25,149 nucleotides of DNA from Methanofastidiosum methylothiophilum (GTDB taxonomy: Archaea > Methanobacteriota_B > Thermococci > Methanofastidiosales > Methanofastidiosaceae), in the NCBI GenBank assembly GCA_001587635.1, contig LNJE01000019.1:1-25149 (forward strand). Reading direction: 5' to 3'. The notes below the pieces were generated by a model, which was given only the letters and a program-made list of their open reading frames with translations, searched no databases and was not told where the DNA came from. Below, piece after piece: positions 14,488-23,151 of this stretch (the first letter of the stretch is position 1; each line of letters starts with the position of its first letter). Position numbers and translations under genes: made by a program.

Positions 14488-17238
14488 ATGGGTACAGAAG
14501 CTAAAGCAAGAGAAGATATTGACAAGATGCTTATCAGCTGTGGCTGGATTGTCCAAGACTATAAAATGATGGATCTCAGCGCTTCAATCGGTATTGCTGT
14601 AAGGGAATTCCCTTTACTTACAGGATTTGCAGACTATCTTCTTTTTATTGATAGGAAAGCCTGTGGAGTTATTGAGGCAAAGAGAGTTGGGATTCCCTTG
14701 GGAGGGATTGCAAATCAATCTATGAAATATGTAGGTGGATTACCGGAGGGTATACCCTCCTACGGTGCACCGCTTCCTTTCGTATATAATAGCACTGGAA
14801 AGGAAACCTCATTTGTTGATCTAAGAGATCCAAGACCACGCTCAAGACGAGTCTTTTCTTTTCATAAACCTATAACGCTAAAGGAATTTCTATCAGATGA
14901 AAAAACACTTAGGAGGAAGTTACAGGAGATGCCCTCTTTAATAACTGAAGGATTGAGAGACTGCCAAATTGAAGCTGTAACAAATCTTGAAAAATCATTT
15001 AAGGACACAAGACCTAGGGCACTTATCCAAATGGCAACTGGTTCTGGTAAAACTTTTACCGCAATCAGCTTCGTCTATCGTTTGATAAAGCACACAAATG
15101 CAAAAAGAGTCCTCTTTTTGGTAGACAGAAATAATCTGGGCAAGCAAGCTATGGTTGAATTTGGCCAGTATAGAACTCCAGATGATGGAAGGAAGTTTAC
15201 TGAACTCTATAATGTTCAGCATCTCTCTTCAAATGTAATTGATCCTGCAAGTAGGGTCTGCATTTCTACCATACAAAGAGTCTATTCGATGTTAAGGGGA
15301 GAAATTGAGATGCATGATGAAGCAGAAGAGCAATCACTCTTTGACCAAGATATTGATGGCACCCCAGTTGATGTATCGTATAACCCTTTCATTCCAATTG
15401 AAACATTTGATTTTATTATAACCGATGAATGTCATAGGTCAATTTACAATCTTTGGAGGCAAGTTTTAGAATATTTTGATGCTTTTATTATTGGCCTTAC
15501 AGCTACACCTTCAAAACAAACTCTAGGATTTTTCAATCAGAATCTTGTCATGGAATATAATCACGAGAGAGCAGTTGCAGATGGAGTTAATGTTGGGTAT
15601 GATGTTTATAGGATTAATACTGCTATAACTGAAAAAGGTAGCACAGTTGAGGCAGGATTTTACATTGACAAAAGAGATCGACTTACAAGAAAAGTCAGAT
15701 GGGAATCCCTTGATGAAGATTTCAAGTATGAAGGCCGAGATCTAGATAGATCAGTTGTTGCGCCAGACCAAATAAGAACCATCATAAAAACATTCAAAGA
15801 AAAATTATTTACTGAGATATTTCCAGGTAGAAACATAGTTCCTAAAACTCTAGTTTTTGCAAAGGATGATTCGCATGCTGAAGATATTGTAAATATAATT
15901 AGGGAAGAGTTCTGCCAGGGAGACGAATTCTGTAAAAAGATTACCTACAAGACAATGGGCGAGAAACCTGAAGATCTGATAGCAAGTTTCAGAAACTCTT
16001 ACGATCCAAGGATAGCTGTTACCGTTGATATGATATCAACTGGAACGGATATCAAGCCATTAGAGTGTCTTATATTCATGCGAGACGTTAAATCAAGAGT
16101 ATATTTTGAGCAGATGAAAGGAAGAGGTACAAGAGTGATTAATCCCACAGATTTACAAATGGTAACTTCTGATGCAAGAAATAAAAATCATTTTGTAATT
16201 ATCGATGCTGTTGGTGTTTGTGAAACAGACAAAACTGATTCAATGCCTCTTGAAAGGGTAAGGAATGTACCCTTAGAAGAGTTGCTTATGGATATGGCTC
16301 TAAGAAAAAAGAACAAAAATAGGATATCTTCTCTCGCAGGTAGACTCGCAAAAATTGATTTACAAATGAATGAAAAAGAAAAGCAAGATATTCAAAACAT
16401 AACTGGAAAGAGTATGAATCAGATAGTAAACGAACTACTTGATGCAGTTGACCCAGATAAAACCATAGAAAAAGCAAAAGAGATGTTCAATACTGATGAG
16501 CCTACTAAAGAGGAACTAAACAAGGCTACTGAAAAACTTTTAGATAGGGCAAGTAGGCCGTTTGACAATCAAAAGTTTAGATCCAAAATTATTGAAATTA
16601 AAAGGAAAAATGAACAGATGATCGATAATATAAGTAAGGATGTAGTTATATCCGCAGGCTTTGACAATTTAGCAGCTGAGAAAGCAAGGATAATTGTAAA
16701 TAACTTCAAAAATTTTATTCAGGAAAATAAGGATGAGCTAACCGCACTTCAAATTATATATAGCAATCCCTACCCAACAAGATTTTTGACATATGATGCA
16801 ATTAAAGAACTTTCTGAAGCCATAGAAAAACCACCTTACTACCTTACAACTGATAAGTTGTGGGCAGCTTATGAAAAACTAGAAAAGTCTAGAGTAAAAG
16901 GTGCTGGACCACATAAATTACTTACTGATATTGTATCTCTTTTAAGATTTGAGCTTGGTGAGAGTAAAATACTAGAGCCTTTTTCATATACTGTTGACAA
17001 AAGATTTGAAGAGTGGATTTCTAAGAAGAAAAAGCAAGGAATAGCTTTTACTGAAGAGCAAATTGAGTGGCTTCGGATGATAAAAGATCACATTGCAACT
17101 TCAATGAGCATCACTAAAGAAGATCTTGAACATACTCCATTCCACAATAAAGGCGGACTTTTTAAAGCTAACAAAATATTTGGTGGAAATATTGATAATG
17201 TAATAAAAGAACTGCAAGAAGCACTGGTGAGTAAGTGA
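14488..17238 (+). CDS. hsdR: Type I restriction endonuclease subunit R
   Basis: The motor and nuclease subunit of a Type I system; it translocates DNA with ATP and cuts unmethylated DNA. Of 916 residues, about 1-70 hold the PD-(D/E)XK nuclease (Asp49 in GFADYLLF, Glu63-Ala-Lys65 in VIEAKR). The superfamily 2 helicase follows with Walker A ATGSGKT (183-189), DECH (313-316), motif III GLTATP (336-341), and motifs V-VI STGTD (517-521) and QMKGRGTRV (542-550). A helical C-terminal region (about 600-916), like the EcoEI_R_C domain, should bind HsdM/HsdS. AAGGAG is 7 bases before the ATG. The stop overlaps the hsdS start by 4 bases (GTGA). It looks intact and functional. Confidence 0.96.
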   Translation: MGTEAKAREDIDKMLISCGWIVQDYKMMDLSASIGIAVREFPLLTGFADYLLFIDRKACGVIEAKRVGIPLGGIANQSMKYVGGLPEGIPSYGAPLPFVYNSTGKETSFVDLRDPRPRSRRVFSFHKPITLKEFLSDEKTLRRKLQEMPSLITEGLRDCQIEAVTNLEKSFKDTRPRALIQMATGSGKTFTAISFVYRLIKHTNAKRVLFLVDRNNLGKQAMVEFGQYRTPDDGRKFTELYNVQHLSSNVIDPASRVCISTIQRVYSMLRGEIEMHDEAEEQSLFDQDIDGTPVDVSYNPFIPIETFDFIITDECHRSIYNLWRQVLEYFDAFIIGLTATPSKQTLGFFNQNLVMEYNHERAVADGVNVGYDVYRINTAITEKGSTVEAGFYIDKRDRLTRKVRWESLDEDFKYEGRDLDRSVVAPDQIRTIIKTFKEKLFTEIFPGRNIVPKTLVFAKDDSHAEDIVNIIREEFCQGDEFCKKITYKTMGEKPEDLIASFRNSYDPRIAVTVDMISTGTDIKPLECLIFMRDVKSRVYFEQMKGRGTRVINPTDLQMVTSDARNKNHFVIIDAVGVCETDKTDSMPLERVRNVPLEELLMDMALRKKNKNRISSLAGRLAKIDLQMNEKEKQDIQNITGKSMNQIVNELLDAVDPDKTIEKAKEMFNTDEPTKEELNKATEKLLDRASRPFDNQKFRSKIIEIKRKNEQMIDNISKDVVISAGFDNLAAEKARIIVNNFKNFIQENKDELTALQIIYSNPYPTRFLTYDAIKELSEAIEKPPYYLTTDKLWAAYEKLEKSRVKGAGPHKLLTDIVSLLRFELGESKILEPFSYTVDKRFEEWISKKKKQGIAFTEEQIEWLRMIKDHIATSMSITKEDLEHTPFHNKGGLFKANKIFGGNIDNVIKELQEALVSK

Positions 17239-18683
17239 AGGGAGAATTACCCAAAGGCTGGATTTTAACGAGTCTTGGTGAAATTGCTTCCAGGTTGCAA
17301 GCAGGTGGAACTCCTTCTACAAAAGTCAAAGCATATTATGAAAATGGAACAATAAATTATGTAAAAATAGAAGATATGACAAATGCTGATAAATATATTT
17401 TTCATACCAAAATAAAAATAACTAAATCAGGATTGGATAATTCCTCTGCTTGGATAATTCCCGAGAACTCTTTATTATACTCTATGTATGCAAGCTATGG
17501 AATCCCAATAATAAACAAAATTAAGGTTGCAACAAATCAAGCAATAATAGCATTTATTCCTCCAGAAGGATTAGTAAATCTCGATTATGTTTATTATTAT
17601 CTTTTATCTCTAAAACCTCTTTTGAAGTATAGGATAAGAGGAACTACTCAAGAAAATCTAAATGCTAATATTGTAGCTAATATTGAAATTCCGCTTCCCC
17701 CGCTAGCCGAACAGCAAAGAATTGTAAACAAAATAGAAGAGCTTTTCACAAATCTTGACAAAGGAATAGAATCTCTAGAAGAGGTCAAATCAAAACTCAA
17801 AGTTTATCGTCAAGTCATTTTGAAATATGCGATGGAAGGAAAATTAACTGAAAAGTGGAGAGAAAGAAATAAAGATAAATTAGAATCTGCCTCTGTTCTT
17901 TTGGATAAAATAAAAGAAAAAAAATTGAAAATTAAAAAATTTAGAAAACATTCTCTTATTGAAAAATCTATTCTAATTAAATTACCAGAAGAATGGACTT
18001 GGACCGAATTGGTTAATATTGCAATTAAATTTCAATCTGGAGGAACTCCTCTCACTAAAATAGATAAGTATTATGAAAACGGAACTATTCCTTTTGTAAA
18101 AATAGAAGATATTACAAATTCAAAAAAATATCTTTATGACACTAAAATAAAAATAACTAAAGAAGGGCTAAACAATTCATCGGCCTGGATTGTTCCAGAA
18201 AATTCCATACTATATTCAATGTACGCAAGTTATGGCATTCCAACTATTAACAAGATAAAAGTGGCTACCAATCAAGCAATTGTTGGGATTGTGCCTCCAC
18301 ATAATTTGATAAATGTAGAATTTATTTATTATTATCTTTTATATATTAAGCCAGGTTTGAAAAATCTAATTAGAGGGACTACACAAGAAAATCTTAATGC
18401 ACAAATTGTCTCCAATATCTTTTTTTCTCTACCTCCTTTAGAAGAACAGAAAGAAATAGTTAATCGAATAGAAAAACTATTCTCCCTTGCAGATCATATT
18501 GAAGAAACAGTTAACTCTAAACTAGAAGAATCCAAAGTCCTTCGTCAAAGTATTCTAAAAAAAGCTTTTGAAGGAAAACTTGTTCCACAAGATCCAAATG
18601 ATGAATCTGCAGAACTCCTCTTAGAAAAAATAAAAAAGCAAAGATTAAATAAAGAAGAATTAGTTCAAGAGAAGCTGATATAA
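17235..18683 (+). CDS. hsdS: Type I specificity subunit with two near-duplicate TRDs
   Basis: Sets the DNA target of both the methyltransferase and the nuclease. Its 482 residues form two halves: TRD1 (about 1-150) and a helical spacer (about 160-235), then TRD2 (about 248-395) and a terminal helix (about 400-482). By my hand alignment about 106 of 152 positions are identical between the two TRDs, with shared blocks such as YYENGTI, SSAWI, YSMYASYGIP, NKIKVATNQAI and IRGTTQENLNA. TRDs usually differ, so a symmetric bipartite target is expected. The start is GTG at 17235-17237 overlapping the hsdR TGA; the first residues KGELPKGW are the usual HsdS beginning. Its TAA overlaps the hsdM ATG by one base. 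Confidence 0.96.
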   Translation: MKGELPKGWILTSLGEIASRLQAGGTPSTKVKAYYENGTINYVKIEDMTNADKYIFHTKIKITKSGLDNSSAWIIPENSLLYSMYASYGIPIINKIKVATNQAIIAFIPPEGLVNLDYVYYYLLSLKPLLKYRIRGTTQENLNANIVANIEIPLPPLAEQQRIVNKIEELFTNLDKGIESLEEVKSKLKVYRQVILKYAMEGKLTEKWRERNKDKLESASVLLDKIKEKKLKIKKFRKHSLIEKSILIKLPEEWTWTELVNIAIKFQSGGTPLTKIDKYYENGTIPFVKIEDITNSKKYLYDTKIKITKEGLNNSSAWIVPENSILYSMYASYGIPTINKIKVATNQAIVGIVPPHNLINVEFIYYYLLYIKPGLKNLIRGTTQENLNAQIVSNIFFSLPPLEEQKEIVNRIEKLFSLADHIEETVNSKLEESKVLRQSILKKAFEGKLVPQDPNDESAELLLEKIKKQRLNKEELVQEKLI

Positions 18684-20134
18684 TGTCTAACGAATCAATG
18701 GCTGTCCAAAAGCTATGGAACTACTGCAACGTCCTAAGAGATGATGGCGTAAGCTATGGCGATTATGTTGAGCAACTTACATATTTATTATTTCTTAAAA
18801 TGGATGATGAGCAAACTAAACCTCCATTTAATAGATTATCAAAGATCCCAAAAAATCTCAACTGGGAAAGCCTTCTAAAAAAGGATGGCGATGAGCTTGA
18901 AGTTCATTATAGGCACATCTTGGGATCTCTAGGTAAAGAAAAGGGGATGATAGGGGTCATCTTCAGAAAAGCCCAGAACAAAATTCAGGATCCTGCGAAA
19001 CTAAAGAGGCTAGTCATGCTTATTGAAGGAGAAGAAACCTGGATGGGCATGGGAATCGATGTAAAGGGTGCAATCTATGAAGGGCTATTACAGAAAAATG
19101 CTGAGGATACCAAAAGCGGTGCTGGCCAGTATTTCACCCCAAGAGCCTTAATTAAATCCATGGTCAAAGTGATAAGGCCAAAGCCAGGTGAAACAATATG
19201 CGACCCAGCATGCGGTACAGGCGGATTCCTTCTAGCCTCGCACGACCTAATTTCAAAATACCCTCTAGATGTTGAACAAAAACAATTCTTAAGAGAAGGA
19301 ACTTTCCATGGTTGGGACATTGTTGATAGCGTTGTAAGGCTCTGCACAATGAATCTTTACCTTCATGGAATTGGTGGTGAAGAGAGTCCAATAATAACTG
19401 ACGATGCACTTGCATCCGATCCTGGAAATCGATTTGACATAGTCCTCACAAATCCTCCTTTTGGAAAAAAGAGCAGCATCACAATAGTTAACGGCGAAGG
19501 AAAGATTGAGAAAGAATCCCTAACTTATCAAAGAAATGACTTCTGGGCAACTACGTCAAACAAACAGCTTAATTTCTTGCAGCATGTTAAAACCCTCCTA
19601 AAAATAAATGGTAGGGCCGCAATAGTCGTTCCTGATAACGTACTTTTTGAAGGTGGAGCTGGAGAAACAGTAAGAAAAAGATTGCTTCAGCAGTGTGAAG
19701 TCCATACTTTACTTAGGCTTCCAACAGGCATTTTCTATGCACAAGGTGTCAAAGCTAATGTATTGTTCTTTGATAAAAGACCGGCTAGTGAGAAGCCTTG
19801 GACAGAAAAACTATGGATATATGATCTAAGGACTAACCTCCATTTCACTCTCAAAACAAACACCCTACAATATGAGGATCTAAAAGACTTCATAAAATGC
19901 TATAATCCAGAAAATAGACATGAAAGAAAGGAGACTGATAGATTCAAGGCATTTACCTATGAAGATATCATGAAAAGAGACAAAACAAATCTAGATATTT
20001 TTTGGTTAAAGGATGAAAGTCTGGGTGACTCAGAAAATCTCCCAAATCCAAAAATATTGGCTTTAGAAATTGCAGAAGATTTGGAATCAGCTCTTGAAGA
20101 GTTTAAAAGAATATATGAGGTATTAGAAGAATAA
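18683..20134 (+). CDS. hsdM: Type I DNA adenine-N6 methyltransferase subunit M
   Basis: Methylates adenine N6 in the sequence chosen by HsdS and protects host DNA. Of 483 residues, about 5-135 are the HsdM N-terminal helical domain (KLWNYCNVLRDDGVSYGDYVEQL). Then come QYFTPRALI (149-157), SAM-binding motif I DPACGTGGF (174-182) and the catalytic NPPF (257-260). A C-terminal helical tail (about 460-483) probably contacts HsdS. ATG at 18683, fused by one base to the hsdS stop. The gene order R-S-M differs from the textbook R-M-S, but the three genes overlap or touch and clearly form one operon. No frame damage is seen. Confidence 0.97.
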   Translation: MSNESMAVQKLWNYCNVLRDDGVSYGDYVEQLTYLLFLKMDDEQTKPPFNRLSKIPKNLNWESLLKKDGDELEVHYRHILGSLGKEKGMIGVIFRKAQNKIQDPAKLKRLVMLIEGEETWMGMGIDVKGAIYEGLLQKNAEDTKSGAGQYFTPRALIKSMVKVIRPKPGETICDPACGTGGFLLASHDLISKYPLDVEQKQFLREGTFHGWDIVDSVVRLCTMNLYLHGIGGEESPIITDDALASDPGNRFDIVLTNPPFGKKSSITIVNGEGKIEKESLTYQRNDFWATTSNKQLNFLQHVKTLLKINGRAAIVVPDNVLFEGGAGETVRKRLLQQCEVHTLLRLPTGIFYAQGVKANVLFFDKRPASEKPWTEKLWIYDLRTNLHFTLKTNTLQYEDLKDFIKCYNPENRHERKETDRFKAFTYEDIMKRDKTNLDIFWLKDESLGDSENLPNPKILALEIAEDLESALEEFKRIYEVLEE

Positions 20135-20138
20135 TAAA

Positions 20139-20438
20139 TTAAAGGAGCTTATTTTCCTTTAATATTCTGACTACCTCATCATAAACTGCGTTTAGCTCTT
20201 TTTCAGTCTTTGCACCTGTAATGATATACTTCCCATTTTTGTATATTGTGACATGTTTTCTTTCTCCATTAACCATAACCTTCACAAGAAGTGCGGGATA
20301 TGTCTCAGGATTGTATTCAGCATGCACAAAATCAATGATTCCATACGCCTTAACTATATCTACATCGTTTGGAAATCTTCCAGTTGCAACAATATTTGTT
20401 ATTATAGGTCTTGTCCCAAAGGGTACATCTTTCTTCAT
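20139..20438 (-). CDS. Single-repeat TATA-binding-protein-like protein
   Basis: About 99 residues aligning to one of the two repeats of archaeal TBP. Matching blocks are I-T-N-I-V-A-T near the start, AEYNPETYPALLVKV in the middle (TBP: YNPE-x-FPGL), YKNGKYIITGAKTEKEL (TBP: F-x-SGK-V-TGAK), and a final amphipathic helix VYDEVVRILKE. Normal archaeal TBP is about 180-190 residues with two such repeats; here the protein ends after one. The two DNA-intercalating Phe positions of a TBP repeat appear as Tyr (YPA, IYK). It could dimerise to rebuild a saddle. ATG at 20436-20438 is preferred because AAAGG at 20448-20452 is 9 bases away; an ATG at 20445-20447 touches that site. It converges on hsdM with a 4-base gap and has its own TATA box. 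Confidence 0.8.
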   Translation of the reverse strand: MKKDVPFGTRPIITNIVATGRFPNDVDIVKAYGIIDFVHAEYNPETYPALLVKVMVNGERKHVTIYKNGKYIITGAKTEKELNAVYDEVVRILKENKLL

Positions 20439-20484
20439 CAAAATCATCCTTTATCAGTTATATTAGTTGTATTGTTAGCACTAG

Positions 20485-20493
20485 TATATAAGC
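20485..20493 (-). promoter_or_regulatory. TATA box for the single-repeat TBP gene
   Basis: On the minus strand AAAAGCTTATATACTAG contains GCTTATATA with an A-rich upstream BRE-like stretch. It lies about 50 bases upstream of the favoured ATG, allowing a short leader that includes the AAAGG ribosome binding site. Confidence 0.5.
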
Positions 20494-20806
20494 TTTTATT
20501 TTTAAATTCTTTAATATATAACTCAATACCTATTTTTTATATAAAAATTAATGAAAAGTAATGGCAAATATAGATTTAAGACTGATGCAATTATATTAAA
20601 ATAGTTTATTGTTTTAGGCAGTCCCATAAATAGCCAGTAAAACCTAAAAATAGTAATGCATCTATCAAAAGATACAAGATTAATAGTTGAAATTGCTTTT
20701 ATCTAGATTGTTCTTTAGACATACATCCATTCTAACTTTAATCTAGGGGCCAATTCATAAAATCAACAAGAGAATTGGGTTAATTTTGATTGCGAATTCC
20801 GCAAAC
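20494..20806. other. Gene-free stretch between the half-TBP gene and the exported protein
   Basis: About 310 bases, very AT-rich, with no credible reading frame longer than a few codons on either strand. TATA-like runs (TTTTTTATATAAAAATT at about 20532-20548) occur but lead to no gene. I see no repeats of note and no RNA gene. Confidence 0.5.
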
Positions 20807-20815
20807 CTTAAATAG
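20807..20815 (+). promoter_or_regulatory. TATA box for the exported-protein gene
   Basis: CTTAAATAG preceded by GCAAAC (BRE-like) sits about 25 bases before the Shine-Dalgarno GGCGGAGGTG at 20833-20842. Transcription would begin near 20832-20836, giving a very short leader and supporting a start codon near 20848 rather than 20881. Confidence 0.5.
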
Positions 20816-20847
20816 TAGAATACTCTACTTCTGGCGGAGGTGTAAAG

Positions 20848-21816
20848 ACGAAAAAATCTTATCCAATAAGCTTAGCGATAGTGACTATGCTATTTTTTTC
20901 CAGCATGTTAGTACTTTTAGCGCAAGGAGAAACTATTCTAGAAACTTGGCGTAATCCCCAAACGGGTTCGGAAGTATTTGTAAATCCATATAATCACGAT
21001 AATTCTGTTTACAAAGGGCCAGAATATCAAGCTAAAATCCTAGAATTAATAATAAAAGGCTTTGTGCATAAGAACTACTCCATAACAGAGAATTCAGGGG
21101 GTTGTGGTAATGCGTTTGACTCCTATGAAGAATCTTATGTATTAACAACAATAAAAAAACNATCGACAGANGNANAAGATGAAAGCNNTTATTATATAAG
21201 CAGATTTTTGAAGGGCCNATCNNAACAAACTCAAACNGCCGATGGATTCTTTGTTAATGGGGAATGGGTAGATATTGATGAGGAATGGTATGGNGAAAAT
21301 ATAGACCTAGATGATATAAAAGTTGATGGNCATTTCACCGGTAGANAGATACATTCTGAGGGAAGAATAGGATTATATTCATACAACTGGACGATGANTC
21401 TGCCAGATAGCACAAGAAAAGAAGGNACAATCTANGTGATANGGGAAGATATTGATGAAACACATACAAGATGGCACATTGGCGATGATATAGAAGGAAT
21501 ATTAATGANCCCATCAATCCCGCCAGATTGGGATGATCTTGTAGTTGAGGGCGTTGAAGAAAATAAAATAAGAACAATCTATTTTGAAATCCCGCAAGGC
21601 TCAGCTGGCCCCCCACAACTATCANCATTATACTACGGAATTCAAATTTTAGGAACTTTGTATGGACCCCAATCAATTGATGAAATCCCTGAAGAACTGA
21701 TGATTTATGTAAAAGAAATAAACGGTCAATACTATACATATAGCGGATCACCCTTAGATATATGGATATATGAAAATATCTACAAGCCAAATCATGCAAA
21801 AAGTTATATTGAATAA
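20848..21816 (+). CDS. Exported protein of unknown function, apparent ACG start
   Basis: A protein of 322 residues from the proposed start at 20848, not recognised as a known family. The strong Shine-Dalgarno GGAGG (20836-20840) is 7 bases from an in-frame ACG at 20848-20850. Translating from there gives K-K-S-Y-P-I-S-L-A-I-V, a good Sec signal peptide with Lys-Lys ahead of the hydrophobic core. The first standard start, GTG at 20881, has no ribosome binding site and would remove the charged n-region. The mature part is acidic and rich in Trp, Tyr and Asp, with a WRNPQTG start, an NSGGCGN segment and several GEW/EEW motifs, suggesting a beta-rich extracellular domain. It ends without an anchor. 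N-rich codons obscure about 15 residues. A T8 run follows. Confidence 0.65.
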   Translation, partial: TKKSYPISLAIVTMLFFSSMLVLLAQGETILETWRNPQTGSEVFVNPYNHDNSVYKGPEYQAKILELIIKGFVHKNYSITENSGGCGNAFDSYEESYVLTTIKKXSTXXXDESXYYISRFLKGXXXQTQXADGFFVNGEWVDIDEEWYXENIDLDDIKVDXHFTGRXIHSEGRIGLYSYNWTMXLPDSTRKEXTIXVIXEDIDETHTRWHIGDDIEGILMXPSIPPDWDDLVVEGVEENKIRTIYFEIPQGSAGPPQLSXLYYGIQILGTLYGPQSIDEIPEELMIYVKEINGQYYTYSGSPLDIWIYENIYKPNHAKSYIE

Positions 21817-21825
21817 TTAATTTTA

Positions 21826-21833
21826 TTTTTTTT
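21826..21833 (+). terminator. T8 run downstream of the exported-protein gene
   Basis: Eight T residues begin 10 bases after the stop codon, preceded by TTTTA. Archaeal RNA polymerase terminates at such T-runs without needing a strong hairpin. Confidence 0.4.
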
Positions 21834-22155
21834 AAATCCACTGTATAGGGATACCTTAGGGAAAATATCTCCTTTTTTATTGAAATTTAAAATATCTAAT
21901 TTATTTCAAATAAAAACATAATATCTTAAATGCAACTAAATTGTGGGTAATCAAGGTGTTTCCACTCTATTTAATTGGTGAAATAAAACATTGTTGAGAC
22001 TATATAACAAATACTAATTAAAACTAGTGTAAATTAATTTGGCATATCTTGATTTCTGAGCTTGAATAGATAATAATTAGTAATGCTTATAAAAGAATTA
22101 TCACCAGAAAAATTAAATAAAAATATAATTTTTTAAAATATTAAAGGCGAACATA
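21834..22155. other. Gene-free stretch before azlC
   Basis: About 320 AT-rich bases with no coding character on either strand. GCTTATAAAAG at about 22085-22095 is a good TATA box for azlC and would give a leader of about 45 bases. AAGGCGA at about 22144-22150 is a weak ribosome binding site for the ATG at 22156. Confidence 0.4.
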
Positions 22156-22842
22156 ATGAAATCAAATTTTATAAAAGGATTCTCAGCGACTATCCCAGTT
22201 GGATTATCTGTCTGCGCCTATGGCCTTGTACTTGGTGTTCTTGCATATTCAAAAGGTGTTACTTTTTTTCAGTTATTCACTATGGATCTAATTACTTTTG
22301 CAGGTTCTGCACAATTATTAATGGTAGAACTATGGAGGGATCCCTTACCTTTTTCAGAGATACTCTTTGCAGTATTTGCCATTAATTTAAGATATCTCTT
22401 AATCGGGGCTTCACTTACGCCATTATTTAAAAATACTTCAATATTTGAAAAGATGGCATTGATGCATCTTGTTGCTGATGAAAACTGGGCTGTAACAATG
22501 TCAAGATTAAAAGAGGAAAAAATCACCCCCTATTTCCTTTTTGGAGGGGGGATATGTCTTGTTATATTTTGGNTATTGAGTACTTTGGGGGGGCATACTT
22601 TTGGATTTATANTATCNNATCCCTANTCNGTAGGNCTTGACTTCGTAATAATAATAATATTCACTGCATTAGTTGCAAATTTTTATGATGGAAAAGATAG
22701 TATCTTTCCTTGGATAGTTGCTGCAGTATTTTCTTATTTATCATTTTTATTTATTCCTGGAAAATGGTACATAGTTACAGGTGGGCTTATAGGCGCTTTG
22801 GTATATTCATTTCAAAAATATTTTAAGGAGGACAAAAAGTGA
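22156..22842 (+). CDS. azlC: Branched-chain amino acid exporter large subunit AzlC
   Basis: The larger membrane subunit of the two-part AzlCD (LIV-E) exporter, which removes excess branched-chain amino acids or analogues. In 228 residues it shows the family blocks PVGLSVCAYGLVLGVLA (11-27), FAGSAQLLMVELW, the INLRYLLIGASLTP stretch and HLVADENWAVTM. Several hydrophobic helices follow. Seven codons near 22573-22635 contain N, affecting only a loop and helix region. It overlaps azlD by 4 bases (GTGA), the usual translational coupling for this pair. The exact substrate cannot be confirmed from sequence. Confidence 0.94.
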   Translation: MKSNFIKGFSATIPVGLSVCAYGLVLGVLAYSKGVTFFQLFTMDLITFAGSAQLLMVELWRDPLPFSEILFAVFAINLRYLLIGASLTPLFKNTSIFEKMALMHLVADENWAVTMSRLKEEKITPYFLFGGGICLVIFWXLSTLGGHTFGFIXXXPXXVXLDFVIIIIFTALVANFYDGKDSIFPWIVAAVFSYLSFLFIPGKWYIVTGGLIGALVYSFQKYFKEDKK

Positions 22843-23144
22843 ATAGCTTTGATATGCTTGCATTAGTTCTGATAATTTTATCGGGCATCATCACTTATTC
22901 TTTGAGATTTGGGGGGCTATTGATCGGAAATATGCTTTCAAAACATAAATTCATTGAAAATTTAATCAAAGCGCTACCTGGAACGCTACTTCTTTCCTTT
23001 ATTTTTCCAAGTATAATTACTGAAGGTATAGCTGGTGTAATAAGTGCTCTTTCAACAGGCATTATTGCAAAAAAAACAAACAATGTCCTAATTGCATTGT
23101 TAGTTGGAATGTTCATAATAATTATATTTAGGAATATATTATAA
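22839..23144 (+). CDS. azlD: Branched-chain amino acid exporter small subunit AzlD
   Basis: The small partner of AzlC, 101 residues with about four hydrophobic helices. Family marks are the early LRFGGLLIGN segment, PGTLLLSFIFPS in the middle, and the closing ALLVGMFIIIIFR helix. The start is GTG at 22839-22841, overlapping the azlC stop. AAGGAGGA at 22825-22832 is a strong ribosome binding site at suitable spacing. It converges with the small exported-protein gene, leaving 7 bases between the stops. Confidence 0.92.
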   Translation: MNSFDMLALVLIILSGIITYSLRFGGLLIGNMLSKHKFIENLIKALPGTLLLSFIFPSIITEGIAGVISALSTGIIAKKTNNVLIALLVGMFIIIIFRNIL

Positions 23145-23151
23145 ATGATAA

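Noticed and set aside
19075..19415. Two antisense frames of 83 and 90 codons inside hsdM
   Set aside because: They lie opposite conserved motifs of hsdM, have no family resemblance and no ribosome binding site.
20221..20561. Plus-strand frames opposite the single-repeat TBP gene
   Set aside because: Hydrophobic, low-complexity translations arising from the complement of the TBP-like gene; no start signals.
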